DNA of 64,000 nucleotides from Sitta carolinensis (GCA_032173965.1 CM063294.1:8918452-8982451); one strand, 5' to 3'; shown: positions 25,859 to 40,110, counted from the stretch's first letter. The notes: generated by a model not told the origin, from the sequence alone. Program-made: numbers and translations.

Positions 25859-28800
25859 GAAAGGAAAGTCTCATCTCTTTGCTCTATGGGGGTTAACATG
25901 CAGCATCCTGGCTCCTGTCACTAAGAAGCACGATAAGACTTCAAAGAGTACAGTGCAGGGCAGATACAGGCAGGCAACAAGAACTGGGGCTAATAAGAAG
26001 CTTGTAAAAAAACAACAAAAACCCCCACAAAACAACCCCCCAAACAGAAAAGAAACCTTAATGAGATCTTACATGATACAATCATTGTCCATCTTAAATA
26101 ACCTCTTTTTATTAGCAGGTTTAAAGGACCCCAGACAGCAGCAAAGTATTATCTGAGGTCCATAGCCATGGGCATGGAGCAAGGAAAGTGAATTCGAAGC
26201 CCTGGCTACATCTGGAGTTTATCAGCTCTTTTCCTGGCTAGTATTACAGTAAACAATTATCTGTAGATCAGGAGACAGCAGGGACTTTAAAGACCCAAAT
26301 TACAGAGAAAGGGAGAGAGAGAAGGAGAATACAAGAGATAAAAAGGAGCCTATGCATCTTATCGTGCTAATGAAATCAACCTGACAGCCAGGGCAGGCTG
26401 CGGGGGTATTACAGCGTCTGGCACGACCCGAGCCCCTCCAGCACAGGCTCCTGTGTCAAACGGCAAAGAGACACGGAAGGGAAGAAAAATGGACCCGGCT
26501 CGGGACTAACGGGCAGCTTTAAACCCTCCTCGAGTATGCCGTCAGGAGAACGACGTATTCAAATGTTGCCATTAGAATTTCAAGGGGCTGGGAGTGTTCG
26601 AGGAGCCCCGAGCTGAGGAAACCCCGAGTGCCCGCAGCCCCGGCGCTGGAAGCATCACCTGCTGCTGCCAGGGCTCTGATGATCCCTCTGCTCATCCCAT
26701 GGGCAGACCGGGATGATTCCCACCGTTTCCAGCCTTCCTCTCCTGGAGTGCTCCTGGCTGGCTGCAAACAGCAGCTCTCCCAGCAAAGATTTGGTCCCAA
26801 AAGGTTGTTTTCTAAAATTTCTGGGAGGTAAAATCGCCGCGTTCCTCGGTGGGACAGCTGCAGTTAGAAATGCTCGGGTATGATCTGTTTTTGTAAGGGA
26901 TGGATCCATTTCTACTTTGGAAAGTTCCTTTTCCCCTCCCTTTATCCATGGTCTTTCAAATGGAAACGACCAAGCCAAATAATTCCAGAACTGGAAAAAG
27001 ATGAATGGAAAACGGCCTTTGGAGCTGGGAGTGAAATACTGGAATATTTTGCTCAGCAGTCCTTCCAAGGCACTAAAGTTGTGTTTGTCCAGTTCTAATT
27101 GCACAAAGAGGTTCTGAGTCTCAAAAGGCATTGACAGGAGATCCTCATGTTCATGGTCAGATCTCCTCCAGCAGAACAGGGCTCCCCATGGCTCATCCTG
27201 CTCTGAGACAGAGCTCCAACCACTCAAAAAAATGCACCTGGAGAGTCCTCCCACCACAGCACATCCTGAGAGGAGCTGCTCTCCATGACCCACCTGGGAT
27301 TAAGGCAGTCAGTGTGGTCCTGGACACAGCTCCTGTGTTACAGCCAAAAAACCAGAATGAAGACTTCAAGGATTTGCGATGAAAAATTCTACTTCTTTCT
27401 ATTTGACAGCAAAATCAGTGTCTTGTCTGGGTGAGCAGCATTGTGAGAAATCTCAGGTGAAAAATATGAAGTAAAGTCAGCAGTGAAGATCTAAGGTTTG
27501 CCTGAGATGGAGATAAAAATCAACAAAATAGGAAGGGTCTGATGGCCTGGGGCAGGCAGGCCACAGCTTTTTGCTACAGGCATCAAGGCACTGCAACAAC
27601 TTTCCTGAGTAATAAATTCTGTCATCCTTTAATTGGCAGCTACAGATTTGTACCTGTGAGACTGAATGCAGTTTATAAAAAAAAAATCAAGTCAAAGCAG
27701 GAAAAGCAGAGGCATTAACGACTTGTTTGTGTGGGGAAGGAATCCTTCCCCTGGATGGAGAGCCCTGCAGGAAGCAGAGCGATCCAGTGCCATTTATGAG
27801 GCAAATACTCATTTTGAATCCGAGTTATTCTGGAGGAGGTGGGTCCTGATGCTCCTGGGAAGACAGCAGAGGCTGATTTCTCCCCCCAGTGAATCTCCAC
27901 AGCCCACTGAGGGCAGGGCTGTGCCCAGAGGTGTCCCTTGGGGCTGGGACAATTTTCTGCAGATGCTCCATCCTGTTGAGCGATGCCAGGCCAGCTGGGC
28001 TGCCTTGAGCAGCTCTGCCCGTGCTCTCCCATTGCTCTCCCATTGCTCTCCAGCCTGGAGATGCAGCTCTGGATTTGTTTGTGTCATGGGAAGATGTCCT
28101 CTTGATCTCTCTAATAGGTTTTCAAAGGGTAACGTTTTGTTTGAAGGGAAAGAGGAAGAAAAAAAGCAAGTGGCAACACTAAATTAGGGTTTCTCGAGAT
28201 GTTTATATTTGCCCTTCAGATTGGCAGCATGATGTGTTTCAGTTCCCATTCCTTCCAATAAAATCTTTTTTTTAAAGTATGTCTATTGTTAGAACCTACT
28301 GTTTAAAAATAAATAACAACACATTAAGGCTTCTTAAAGAACCCAAATTATCTGAAGGGTTAGATAATGTCATTTAGAACTCTGTCTAACCTGTGTAGCT
28401 CAAAATAATTTAAAACACACTGGAGGAGGAATTTCTCTTTTGCTGAGGGTCACAAATCTGGATGAAGAGTGATGAAATCTGCCACTACTCTCTTTCCTAC
28501 ATGGGAAAAAAAGGGAAAGCAAGGGGGACATGGCAGTGACACAGGAGAGGGGAAAGTAGGTGGAATGGGGATTCCTGGAATACATTTGCTTTGGAGCAGG
28601 TTTGTTTTGCCAGGGCTGGCCCCAGCTGCTTGGTCAAACATGCTGGACCAGCTCCTCTCTGTGAATCAGGAAGAGTCTAAACTCATCCATTCCATTGGGA
28701 CTGTGTCTATTTATAGCCAGGGAGGGCTTTATCCAAGACAGGTGTGCCACGAAGTTCATTCTCCAGGCTTGTCTTTTAAGTGCTGAGTTTGATGGAAGCC

Positions 28801-29920
28801 ACAGATGCTTCTGAATGCTGGTAAACAAGGCTTGTTTGGCCCTGCATGGCAGCTACAAATCATTTTGTACATTAAACAGCACTTGGGGGAGTTGTTTTCT
28901 CAGCCAGTCAGGTCTCTGGAAACAAAACTCCTGCTGCAAATATTCTCTCTTTCCCCCTCTCTCCTGTAATAAGTTTTCCATCTCTTCTTTCTTTTTCCTG
29001 TCAGTGCAGTTTTTTGATTTCCCAGGCAGATACATTATCTGGTGAATGTCACATCTTCCTTCTGACAGCATGCCTCTCTGAGGAGATGCATCACCCTGGG
29101 GTGGGCAGGGGTGTGGTGGAGGGATTGTGCATCCTCAGTGCTCAGACTCAAATAAAACAGCCTAAAAACACCTTGAGGGTGTCCTCCCCAAAGTGCACAG
29201 GTTGGAGGAGGGATTCTCTTTCCTTGTCACTCCTTCAGCTGAGGACCAAAAGGGGAAACTGGGCAGAGCCAGGCTGGCAAATCTGGCATAGCTTCTGTCA
29301 TTGCTCCTTTTCAGGAGTAAAATGGAAAGCCCACTGATTTTTTTAACTTTTTTTTTAATTGATTAAATCTAAGTTTAGAGTTGGGATTGCTTTTCCCTGG
29401 TGGACTTCTCCTGGGAGCAATTCAGTCCTGATCAGCTGTGTTTGTGTTTTAAAAGCGTGGCAGAGCTGAAGGCATTTTTATCTGAATGAGATAAAAGACC
29501 AAAATTTGTCTATTAAAGTTCTTAAAGCTTCCACGATTCCTCAGGATTAGTAATAAGAGCCCTGAAGGAGGAAGAGGAGGAGAATTTGACATTTTCTTCA
29601 GAATTAAATTGCATTCTGCCTGTCCTGGTCCCCCTGGGTGTGATTCACTTTCTTTGCTGAAACGCACTCTGAGGTTGCACCCCAAAAGTGATTTTATTGG
29701 AATAAAATAAAAAAGTGAAGTGATCCCTCTGAACTTCCTGCACACACAAAAGAGCTCTGGCTGCAACTATTTCAAATCAACAGGACATTCTGCAGAAGCA
29801 GAAAATACACCTTGGTCTGCAGAGTATCGTGGAAAGCCAGGGTATAAAATGCTCAGGTATTTGTGACAAACCACAGGAACCCTCTAAAGCAGAATAAAGG
29901 ATCATTTCAGCACTGTGAGG

Positions 29921-30511
29921 GGATGGATGATGGATGGATGGATGGATGGATGGATGGATGGATGGATGGATGGATGGATGGATGGATGGATGGATGGATG
30001 GATGATGGATGGATGGATGATGGATGGATGGATGGATGGATGGATGGATGGATGGATGGATGGATGGATGGATGGATGGATGGATGGATGATGGATGGAT
30101 GGATGGATGGATGGATGGATGGATGGATGGATGGATGGATGATGGATGGATGGATGGATGGATGGATGGATGGATGGATGGATGATGGATGGATGGATGG
30201 ATGGAGGGATGCATGGATGGATGGATGGATGGATGGATGGATGGATGGATGGATGATGGATGGATGGATGGATGGAGGGATGCATGGATGGATGGATGGA
30301 TGGATGGATGGATGGATGGATGGATGATGGATGGATGGATGATGATGGATGGATGGATGGATGGATGGATGCATGGATGGATGCATGGATGCATGGATGC
30401 ATGGATGCATGGATGCATGGATGCATGGAGGGATGCATGGATGGATGCATGGATGGATGCATGGATGGATGATGCATGGATGGATGATGCATGGATGGAT
30501 GGATGGATGGA
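29921..30511. repeat. (GGAT)n tetranucleotide array, ~590 bp
   Basis: Mostly perfect ATGG units, interrupted at intervals by GATGATGG (one base lost) and, in the right half, by GGAGGGATGCATGG variants. The far right changes to an ATGCATGG octamer repeat. A 71-base higher-order unit is repeated around 30201 and 30272. Open frames on both strands (MDGW and HPSI peptides) are translations of the repeat. Confidence 0.98.
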
Positions 30512-33500
30512 GACAGAATCACCCCACAGAACCAGTGGGAAGGTGGGTGCAGGAACAGAACTCCACTCTTTGGAAAATGTGCATTTTATCACAGGCAGAA
30601 ACAGAAGAGAAATGAAAAAGAAGAGGGGAATTCACATCAGTAGAGGGCAGGGCTGGTTTCAAGCTTCATTAAGTCGTTGGCAGAGCTGAAATTCTCTTTG
30701 GTCAGGCTGACAGGGCCAGGGTTGGCTCCTCAAAGTGAAAGGTTCTTTCTTGTGAAAAAAATTAGCCCTTGGCTGTAGCTCTGACTCACAGGGAGTCAAA
30801 CACAACAACCTGGAGCAGCTGCCCCTCTGGAATAGGAACAGGAGCCCCCAGCCTGAGGTGGGATGAGGCAGGGATCAGTCCAGGGGGACAGTGTCCTCCT
30901 TGCCAGGGGGTGCAGGGCTGAGGGAGGGCAGCTCAGGAGAAATCTCCTCTTTTCCAATCAGATACCGTATCAAAGCTTTAACTCACCGCCAAAGGGATCC
31001 TTTTTTTAGGGCTAATGATGGTCAAATCTCAACATGTTTTCAGTGTCAGCTCGACTTAAAAGCATCCTGCCAGCAGTCAGAGACTTCAAACATAGGAAAA
31101 ATTGCCATATTCCTTGAGGTCTCCCATCCTTCCCTTTACTGGATCTTCTTTCTCCAAACACCTAATCTGGGAGCCCTGACCTCAAAAAACACCTCACTAG
31201 GCAAGGCTCTACTCCTGCCAACTGGAGTCAAAACCCAACCCTCCCCAACCCTAGAGGAAACTTTCACCTTGTGTATTCCAGTTTCATTTGTTTTCAAGGT
31301 TATTTTCACTGCTGCTGGAGCTTAGGGGAGTTCTGTGCATTATTTATGTATCTTTGATCCATTGTTGCCAAGTCAGACATTCTGTTTCTTTCTGTTTTCA
31401 GCCTAAATTGTTTTACATCTCTTGTTTTCTTTGTCAAGTATTTTGGTTTGGTTTTTCCTTTTTGGCCATTGGGTTAGTGGGGGGAAACTTCAAATATAAA
31501 ATGTGTAATTATTTGGTTTAGGAACATTAGGGAAAATGAGGAATGAAAGAGGGTTTGTATATTCAAAAGTTTTCTTCTTCTCTGTTATAAATTGCTTTTT
31601 TTACCTTGAGGCCAGCTGCTTAAATCACAAGGACTCCCAATGCCAAAACAAAACAAGAAAAGAGCCTGGTGCAAGGCAAAGCACAGTTAAATGGTCAGAA
31701 AAAGAATAATCATTTTCCTGGTTTTTTAGTTGCCAGCAGGGGAAAACCTCTTCTTTACATCTCATTTGAACTGCAGGAGCTCCTCAGCTCATGCTAAATG
31801 AACAGTTCAGCTTAATTGCTGCTGAGGAACACTTGAAAGAAGGAAGTTTGGTCGAGTCATTTGTTCCTTTTGCATCTTTATCTTCAGTCTGACATGGGTT
31901 TAACCTCTGCTCCTAATCCCCGTGTCAGTCAGGTTCAGCTTTAATCTCAGCAAGGGAAAGCAGCAGTTTGGGTCTTTTTTAAGAGAATAAAATCTAAAAG
32001 TAAACCCTGGGATGGTGGCAAAAGATGAGGGGAAGAGTTTTTTTCTGGTGAACCTCTGTAGGGACAGCAGGATCCAGGGAGGGAACCTTGGTTTGGTTTT
32101 TTGAGGAATCCCACCAGGCTTGCAAAGCTTTGTGGAGCTGCTTTTTATTTATTCATTCCTCTACCTGAAGGCAGAGAACACTGTCCTGACCCTTCAGGGG
32201 CTCTGAAGGTAGAAGAGAATTCTTGACTTGAATTCTCTTACCTAAATTTAGACTCTCAAATCAGGAGCCCAGCTGCTCCTGGCTTCCCTTCAGCCAAGAG
32301 GGAGACAAAGATGCCTCCAGAGGGAATTTAAACATTGACATTGTGCCATTCATCTCTTTAATCCTCTTTTTCTGTCCCTGGCTGAGTCCAGACTGCCCAG
32401 CTGCACCCATGTCCTTGACATCTTCTTGTCCATCACGTCCATCTGGCCCCAAAAGTGAAATCCCACCAGGATCCATAAAGCAAATGCACCTTTAGCCCAA
32501 GGGAACTCATTGCCTCGAGGTCTTCCCGAGGCCAGAAGCTTTGGAGGGTTCCAAAAGGTATCAGATATTTGTATCAGGAACAAGAATAGCCAGGTACAAT
32601 AATCAAGGTTAAAAAAAACAAATGAAACTTTTCAGAGAGCTATAAACCTAACATTCTTCAGGGTTTATGTGAACTTCTGGCTAATAAGGGTTTGGAGTGA
32701 GTTTTGTACGGTGGAAATTCTCTGGGATTTGTGTTTTAGCTCACTTAGGCACTTCTGAAATCTCACCCCCTGGGTCTGCTTGGCTTCTGATTGATCCAGG
32801 ATGACATTTGCTGGGAGCATGTGTTTCTAATCATCAAACAATGCACAAATTTGTTTTAAAAAGTAGTGAAAAAAAAAGTCCTGGATAATTTAGGGGGAAA
32901 AAAGACAACAAGCAAATAAGAAAAGAAAACTTTTCCCAATAAATAGCCACAAATAATTTTTGTGCTCAGCAGGATTCCCTCCCTTAGTTCTGATACTCTG
33001 CATTGCCTTCCTGCCTGCATAAACAAAAAACTTGGCCCTTTCTCTCTTTCTGCTTCGTTTGGGATTTTTTACATGGCATCAAAAACTTCATGGAAGCCTT
33101 GGAGTCTGGTGATGGGCATGGCTGGAAGAACTTCCACTCTACAGAACACAGAATTCAAAGTTAATTATTTTACAAGGTACTTTGGCCATATTTCTCCAAA
33201 TCTCCAATTAGGAGCACGGTCTAATTTGGGATGCAGCTCATTACGAGTGCTTTTAATGAGTGCTGTGCTCTGAGGAAGTACAAAGCTCAGTCCTTAATAG
33301 CTGTCATTGGGGAGGAACCTTGGAGCACAGATACTCATCAGGACACCGTGGCCATCCTCCAGCTGCTGGTGGGAATGAAGGGAGTCCCTCCAAAAGCTGT
33401 TTTCCATGCAGGATGGATGGAGGGAAGCAGTGCCCTCCAGCAGGCAGAGAGGCAGGGACCGAGCCCAGCCAGGATTAAAGGATGCAGAGGCTGTAAAAAG

Positions 33501-34915
33501 CAGGTGATGCCAAAGAACTGAGCAGCACCTGTACTTAGAGCACACAAAGTCTCTCCTCACCTCGTGTAAATAGATGAGGTCATTGTCAGCTAGAAAGGGA
33601 GAAGCCTCAGAAGTCTGAGCAGTTCTTTTGTTCGCAGTTTTTCCCCCCATGTGCTTGCAGAGATCACAGCGCCTCGTATGAAGGTCACCCCAGCCCCTGC
33701 ACCAGGGGGAGACAATTAGAGCACCCCCAGGAGCTTCTAGTCATTGCAGAATAATTGTTGTAAATTTTTATAGAAGCCTTTTGTGGGATTTTTTTTCTTT
33801 TTTTTCCCCCACTCCTTGATGTGTGTAGCTGAGTCAGGGCACTGGAAGGGGCTGAGGGAGCTCCCATCACTGAGCACCCAGAGCTGCTTTTGTGTCCCTG
33901 AAACCACCACACTGAGACCACTGTTCTGTCACTGGGGCTGCAAGTCTGTCCCTGAGCCTGGAAATGAGCAAATTGCAGCAGCAAGTGGGAGAGAAAATGA
34001 ACACAGAGGCCCTTTGTGTTCCACAGGCGGCCTTTTTAAATTTACAAAATGTCTTAGAGCTTTCTCTAAAAGCAGCCAGTTAGTCTTTGCTGGCCTTTTA
34101 TTGGCTTGGCTTTGATCATTTCAATCAAATTTTATAGCTGCCAACACTGAAGAACAGTTGCCATCCATGCCATGCTTCTTTCAAGTCCCAGAAACGATCC
34201 CAAAGAAATAATTCACTCCAGGGCTGGGTCTTCGGAGAAGACAAAGGGCCAAATATTAACACAATTGCATCAATTTGGAGCTCATGTGCTTTCCCCAGCC
34301 ACAGAGGAAAGAAGAATGTACATAATTGTGTGGCTTTCTCTGCTCTCTTCTCCCTGTCCCATCCTGCAGAGCAGCAGCATCCAGATTCCTTCCCCTGCTC
34401 TGTGGATCGAGTCGGTGCCTAAATGGTCAGAAAATCATCTGAGCTGTCCTGAGTGCCTGTGCCCTGAGAGGGTCTCAGTCTACAGAGGCTTCATTGTGAC
34501 AGATTTGCAGATGGCCCTTTGTTTTTAGAGGGAGAGGTGTGTGTCACTGATGCCATCGATGCCCTGGAATTTATTTCAGCTCAGCTGTGCAGGACAGGAC
34601 CTTTCTGCCTTTCTAACAAAACACTTCATCCCACCTTTGCCTGTGCTGGTGGTGAAAACTGAGGCATAAAATCCTCTGTGGCTTTGTAGGCAAGTGAGGC
34701 AGCCATTCCTGACTGACTCTGTTCATTCCAGGCATCCAAACTGCTGCACACAGAGAGCTGGGGGCTGCTGCAGAAAAAGAGCTTTTAACAAATCCCAGGG
34801 GTGACCCCAAGCTGCCCAGCACGAGTTCCAAGAGGTTGTAAAGAGCTCTGCATCCCCACTGGAACCCCCACTGCAGCACTGGCACCCCTGGAAGTGTCGC
34901 TTCACCACAGCTCCA

Positions 34916-34977
34916 ATTGTGGAAAAGGAGAATTTCTGCTCAGCTCAGATTGTGCAAAGGGAGAATTTCTGCTCAGG
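34916..34977. repeat. 33-bp tandem duplication
   Basis: ATTGTGGAAAAGGAGAATTT and ATTGTGCAAAGGGAGAATTT begin consecutive copies (34916 and 34949), both continuing CTGCTCAG. Two copies, few mismatches, so a fairly recent local duplication. Confidence 0.9.
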
Positions 34978-36614
34978 GAAGCAGAACTTGTACAACAAAT
35001 TGCAGCAGGGGCTCTGGTTTTCTCAGAGAAGGTGCCTGATTAAACAACAGTGCAAGGAATCTCTGACCCAGCAGGATGAATCCGTCCTGGCCGCCACAAT
35101 AGGAATAAAGTGGGAAAAAATAGTGAGAAGGTGCTCCAGTGAAGAAGATTTCAGGGATTTTCCCCTCAAATTCCCTTCCCTTCCCTCCACCAGGCTGCAT
35201 GTGGGCAGTGCAGGCCATTACTGATAAAGGCCAGCCAGAAATCTGAATATCATTAGAAGGCCTGGGATGTTTATTAAAGGTTTGAACCACAGACTTGGCC
35301 TCGCTCATGGCTTCCTCATCCTGTGTTAAAAAGCATCTATGGAGGCAAAGAATTAAAAGCTCATATGTCCTCTGTTTTGTCCTGGTTTGATTTATGACGC
35401 TCCTTGGTTCTGTTCTCTGGGTGCAACCTGTTAAATCACCCAAAGGAGGTGTAAGGATAATACCTGAGGGTGAAGCATTTGTTTAAAAAACTGCTGAGGG
35501 CAGCCCTGCTGGGATTAGAGATTGGCAGGTGGGGAGATGATAGTTTGATCTTCATTATCTCCTTCTAATTAAATAAAACCAAAGGCACTGTGGGCAGCAA
35601 GCAGGCACCTTTTAAATGTTACGCTGCAATAAACACAGATAGTTCAATAAAATCTCTCTGATGCTTTCCATTTGCAGTAGGGCTTGGGTTAATATCCCAC
35701 AAACCACACTTGTCAACTTCGAGGCATGCTGAACACACAACTTTTTCAGTTTTAAACGTGATTTTTCTTTAATGTGTTGCCCTTTCCCAGTTTTCCTGCC
35801 TCAGAGAGGGGTGGGACTGTGGTACAGGCAAGGTTCAGCAATCTGAGCAAGGCAGAGGAGAGAGGCAGCCACCTGACAATCCAAAATAGATGGAAATTGG
35901 GCGAAAAGGACTGCTTTGTGTAATATATTGGCTTTTGATGAATGAAGTGGAGGCAGGGAGCGAGGCATGGATGGGATGGAGAAGGAGGGAGCGGGTTTGG
36001 GTTTGAAGTGTGGCTCGCTCTGACCAAGCAGCTCTGGAAGGGAAGGGCAGAGCCAGACTCCTGAAACCTGAACACCTCCAGATGTTGACCTGTCCCACTG
36101 ACCCAGGGCTTTACAAGGGCTGCAGCAGAAACCCCAGCCCTGAGCTTCACCCAAACCACCTCCTAGACTTTATAGTTCTCCTCCTTCAGCACAGCAAAGC
36201 TATAAATAATCCCATTTACATTGCCGGGACTTTGATTTCATTTTGCCGCTTTTTCCTGCAGCTCTCCAAGAGAGGCACTGGATAATTTTATGATCACTGA
36301 GCACTTGTCTTGCTGTTCAGGCCCGGGCTGTTGGGAAGGCAGAGCTTTCATGGTGTAACGTGGGATTTCCCTGGGGAAAGAGGAAGCTGTGTCTCCCCTT
36401 TGATGGAATATTGTAGGTTTTGTTTGCACTTCTTATGGGAGGACTGGGACCTGATTTCTTATTTCTCTTAGATTTGATTTCTCTGGTGCTGCCCGTGATA
36501 CTTTTATCACGAAATGTGATCTATCTTCCATAACAGACCTGCTGATTGCATCTGACAGTTGCACAAAGGAGGTTGAATTTCTCCCAGGGATGAGAAAGAA
36601 GGACAGGAATTTCT

Positions 36615-36621
<7 letters not shown>

Positions 36622-36664
<43 letters not shown>
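36622..36664. repeat. Poly-A tract, 43 bases
   Basis: Uninterrupted A run with no recognisable retrocopy beside it. Confidence 0.92.
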
Positions 36665-36667
<3 letters not shown>

Positions 36668-37039
36668 TTTGAAACCATCACTTCTATGTGTCCAGAGAGC
36701 CCAGGGATTATTTTTAAGCCAAATAATGAATTTTGATTGGTGCTGAGAGTGTCTCAACATGCTCCAAGAGCACACCATTTTCCAAGAGCACAAATTACGT
36801 GAGGAATGACCACTCAGTGCCTGCAGGCTGGGACAGCCAGCCTGTCACAGGCAGAGCAGGGACAGCAGCTGGGGCAGAACCCCTTGGATGCTCCTGCTGA
36901 CATCCCAAGGTCCTTGGTGCCATCCAGGGGACCCCCAGGCCATTCTGGTGCCACAAGGAGCTTTCCTTGCTCCCAGCAGGAGTGGGCTGGGAGCCCATTC
37001 CCCCCAGGGATGCTCTGGCTGGACTGCTGGTCTGAACAG

Positions 37040-37640
37040 CGCAGCGAATCCCACGTTAACTTAAAAAACATTAAAATGATAACTTCATCTCGAGTTACTT
37101 TCCTATTCATCTATAGAATTTCTCAATTATGTATGACTAATTTTGCACAAAGTCATTATTTGGAGCAATTTGTCTAAGTATGAGAGGCAACACCTTCAAC
37201 CTTCCTGGAAGGTGGGTGGGGAAAATGTCATAATCAGTTCTACTTTGGCATGAGTTATTAAGCGGTCACAGGAGTTCAAAGGAGAGAAATAATGAACAGG
37301 TAAGTCATTACATGCAAAAATTCTTCTTCTATATTATCAAAATACAAATTAATTACAGATAAGATCAGATGAATTTTCTTTAATGTTAGCTTTTTCCCAG
37401 AGATGGTAATGAAAGCATAGAGTATGTGGGAGGAGAGGAGTGGAGATGCATGGAAGGGATGTTTTATTAATGTTGGCTGGATTTCACTGGGAAGACGTTG
37501 CCTGTGAAAGCAGTAAAGGAATCAGGAAAGGCTCTGGGACATGCAAATAAAATCATTTTTATTGCACTTAGTGTGCTAACTCATGCATGATCTCATTCAG
37601 CCTCTCAAAGCAATCATAAAACTATCTCCATGCAACAATT
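37040..37640. promoter_or_regulatory. Candidate conserved non-coding element with octamer site
   Basis: Unique AT-rich sequence containing a perfect POU octamer ATGCAAAT (37541-37548), CATTAAAATGATAACTTC, CAATTATGTATGACTAAT and CATGCATGATC. Two ATGCAAA words occur (the other near 37313). No repeats or coding signals; the enhancer role is inference. Confidence 0.35.
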
Positions 37641-39064
37641 ACTCCATCAGCCCATGCAATCAGCAGGTAGGGCAGCTGGCAGCCCTTGCCACAGGAGCCT
37701 CCTGAATTCATTCCCTCGTGCTCCTGATAGCCTGACAAGGCTTCCAGCCTTCAGTTTGGAGGGGACAACCATCCCTAAAGCGACCACGGGACTCCCCAGA
37801 GCCAAAAAACAAAAGATCCCCCCCTCTCCTCCCCCCCTTTCCATGCAACACTAATATTCACATGACAACAAACATTTTCAAAATAATAGTCCTATATACT
37901 TAAGGCTAATCAGAGCGGGCGCCATCCAACTTGCAAAGGTAGCAATTTTCCTTCATTAAAGGCAAATCAGGAGAGAGAACTTCAGGATTCCTTAGGGCTA
38001 ATTACAAGGTGTTAATAATAACAATATAATGGCAGCAATTTTCTAGCTTTGCCCAAACCTATAATCTGCCCTGAGTGCCTTATAGGATTGTCTCTGAGTT
38101 TATATAAAGCCAAGTGTTAGCCCAGAAATGCTTGAAGTAATTGAATTTTTACATCATGTCTCTTTGCAGCCTGTTTGCAGCCATGCTGTAATTGCTGCTG
38201 GAGAAGCCTTTTCGTTGGGGGAGAGGACAAGTAGCAGCACGACAGCTCAGAGCAAACCCTCTCCCATCTTCCCAGGGCACATCTTGTACAGCAGGACTGA
38301 GATCCCAGCGCAGAGATCGCCAGCTCCAGCCCAGAGGGGTCCCACTGCCCCAGCGGGAGGGAGGGAGGCCACTGATTACAGAAGAGCTGGAGACAAACAA
38401 CAAACAGACAAACGTACAAATTATTTTCACATCCGCCTCCTAATTGCTTGCTAAAAACCCTCTAGGACTGCAGGATCAAATGGGACACGTTGCTGGAACA
38501 GGGATGAGTCACTTGTCAAAAATTTCCAGCCTCAACAGCAAATCAGCAGCGCTGGAGCTGCGAGGCGTCCTGGAAATCCAGCCTGGAACTGCGGGGCAGC
38601 TTCTCCAGGGAGCACCCAGCCAGAGCAGAGCGCTGTGCCCTGGGCAGGGGATCCCAGATCTGCTCATCAGCCTGAAGGTCTCACCCACACCGAGGGGAGG
38701 CTCGACACGAGCGCAGAGCAGAAATCTGGGTTGGAATTTATTCCCTTGCTGAGTTTCAGGCGGCCTCGGCACAGGTCTGGCTGCAGTTCTCAGCCTCGTG
38801 GTGATCACTCACCTTGACTGTGTAACAACACAGCACAGTGTAATTTGGAGAAAATTTGCTTTAGTCATAAACTGGAGACATCAGAGACTCTGTTCTAAAG
38901 GGGAAATAATAATAACCATAATATATATATTGGTCTTCTTTATTTTTTTTGGTACCAGAGAAAAAGTGTTTACCCACAGCCTGTCAAATTTTAGCCTGCA
39001 GCAAAATGATTTATGGACAAATTCGAGGCTTCTTCACAGTTGACAAGTTAATTCTCAGTGGGGG

Positions 39065-39093
39065 AAAAAAAAAAAAAAAGAAAAGAAAAAAAA
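39065..39093. repeat. A-rich tract
   Basis: A run broken by single G bases, simple repeat. Confidence 0.85.
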
Positions 39094-39759
39094 GAGGAAT
39101 TATTACAACCCTGAAGAATGTTAACATGGTACCTACTCTAATTGAATAAAAGACACCTTGCAGAGCTGCAGTGCAAGCCCTTATTCATTTCAAAGCTACT
39201 TACAGGCTGAGAAACTTCAAAAAATTTGGTATTACAAATAGTGGAGTCAAATTTCTGCGAGTCGAGAAGCTTATCCACTTCAGACCTTCCAAAGTTAACT
39301 GTGAAATCTCAGACAAACAGTTTTGTCTAGAAAATTTCTGGGACTTCTCACATGGCAAATAGCATTGAGTTTTCAGGTGAAAACTGAAAGAAATGAGAAA
39401 AGGAGCAAATTGAACAGCCAGAGTCCCCCAACATACTTGAGGGGGGTTTGCCCCACAAAAGCAGGGAGAGAGAGGAAAAATAAGGGGGGGAGTAGGAAAC
39501 AACTTGATTTTTCCTCTTCCCTGTCTCCCCTCTGTGTGGAAAGGAGGAAAACAGTCGTAAGGAGTGAAGTGCAGGGATGGAGTCGAGTCAGATGGGCTCG
39601 AGTGGGGGCTCTTTGTGTATCTTAGGAGATAACCCTGAGAGAAACAGGCAGCTCCTCTTTCCTGTGCTCTGTCTGCCTCCCCTTCTCCAAAGCCCCAGCA
39701 GCACTTATTCAAAAGTACTGCAGACTTTGAAGTCTGGAGATGAAAAGCGGTTTTGAGGT

Positions 39760-40110
39760 AAGAAATCACAGTTTAGTCCTAATCTAGAAGAATCAGTGGC
39801 TACTAATGATAAGTAATTTAATTTCATGCAAGCAATTTTTGTCTCTTTATGTATTTGTTTTATGAGGCACTTATAAGGTCAAAGGGTGCTAAGTGAATAA
39901 ATGAAGAGTATTTCTTGTGGATAAAGTGAGTAAAAATTACCTTTTCCCCCCACTGCCACCACGACCTTCTCCCAGTTTACAATTATTTAGTGCATTTTCC
40001 TCACTTTAGTCAGATGCAAACCCAGCGCAAAGAAAATTGCACACTTCACACCCGTTCACTAAAGTAAATTTATTCTGATTTACCTCCTACACTTGTCAAA
40101 AGCTGTGCCA
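39760..40110. promoter_or_regulatory. Candidate conserved non-coding element
   Basis: AT-rich unique block with ACTAATGATAAGTAATTTAA, TGATTTAC and repeated TTTATG/CACTTATAAGG words. Homeodomain-core density is high and there is no repeat structure. Motif-based guess only. Confidence 0.3.

Larger units (their letters stand above)
19690..29920. other. Intergenic, no gene seen
   Basis: About 10 kb of unique non-coding DNA with a CAT repeat (20441-20476), a TTTG repeat (22061-22109) and the T/A inverted homopolymer (25818-25858). Candidate conserved blocks lie at 21410-21610 and 23260-23880. Open frames up to ~210 codons lie in overlapping opposite-strand sets and show no domain. Confidence 0.55.

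Noticed and set aside
26655..27293. 212-codon minus-strand frame
   Set aside because: No recognisable motif or homology and opposite-strand frames are equally open; kept as non-coding.
29777..30592. Open frames of 150-270 codons with HPSI or MDGW repeats on both strands
   Set aside because: They are translations of the GGAT tetranucleotide array; all frames are open because the repeat lacks stops.
36622..36664. Poly-A as the tail of a processed pseudogene
   Set aside because: No cDNA-like body, polyadenylation signal at the right distance or target duplication was visible.
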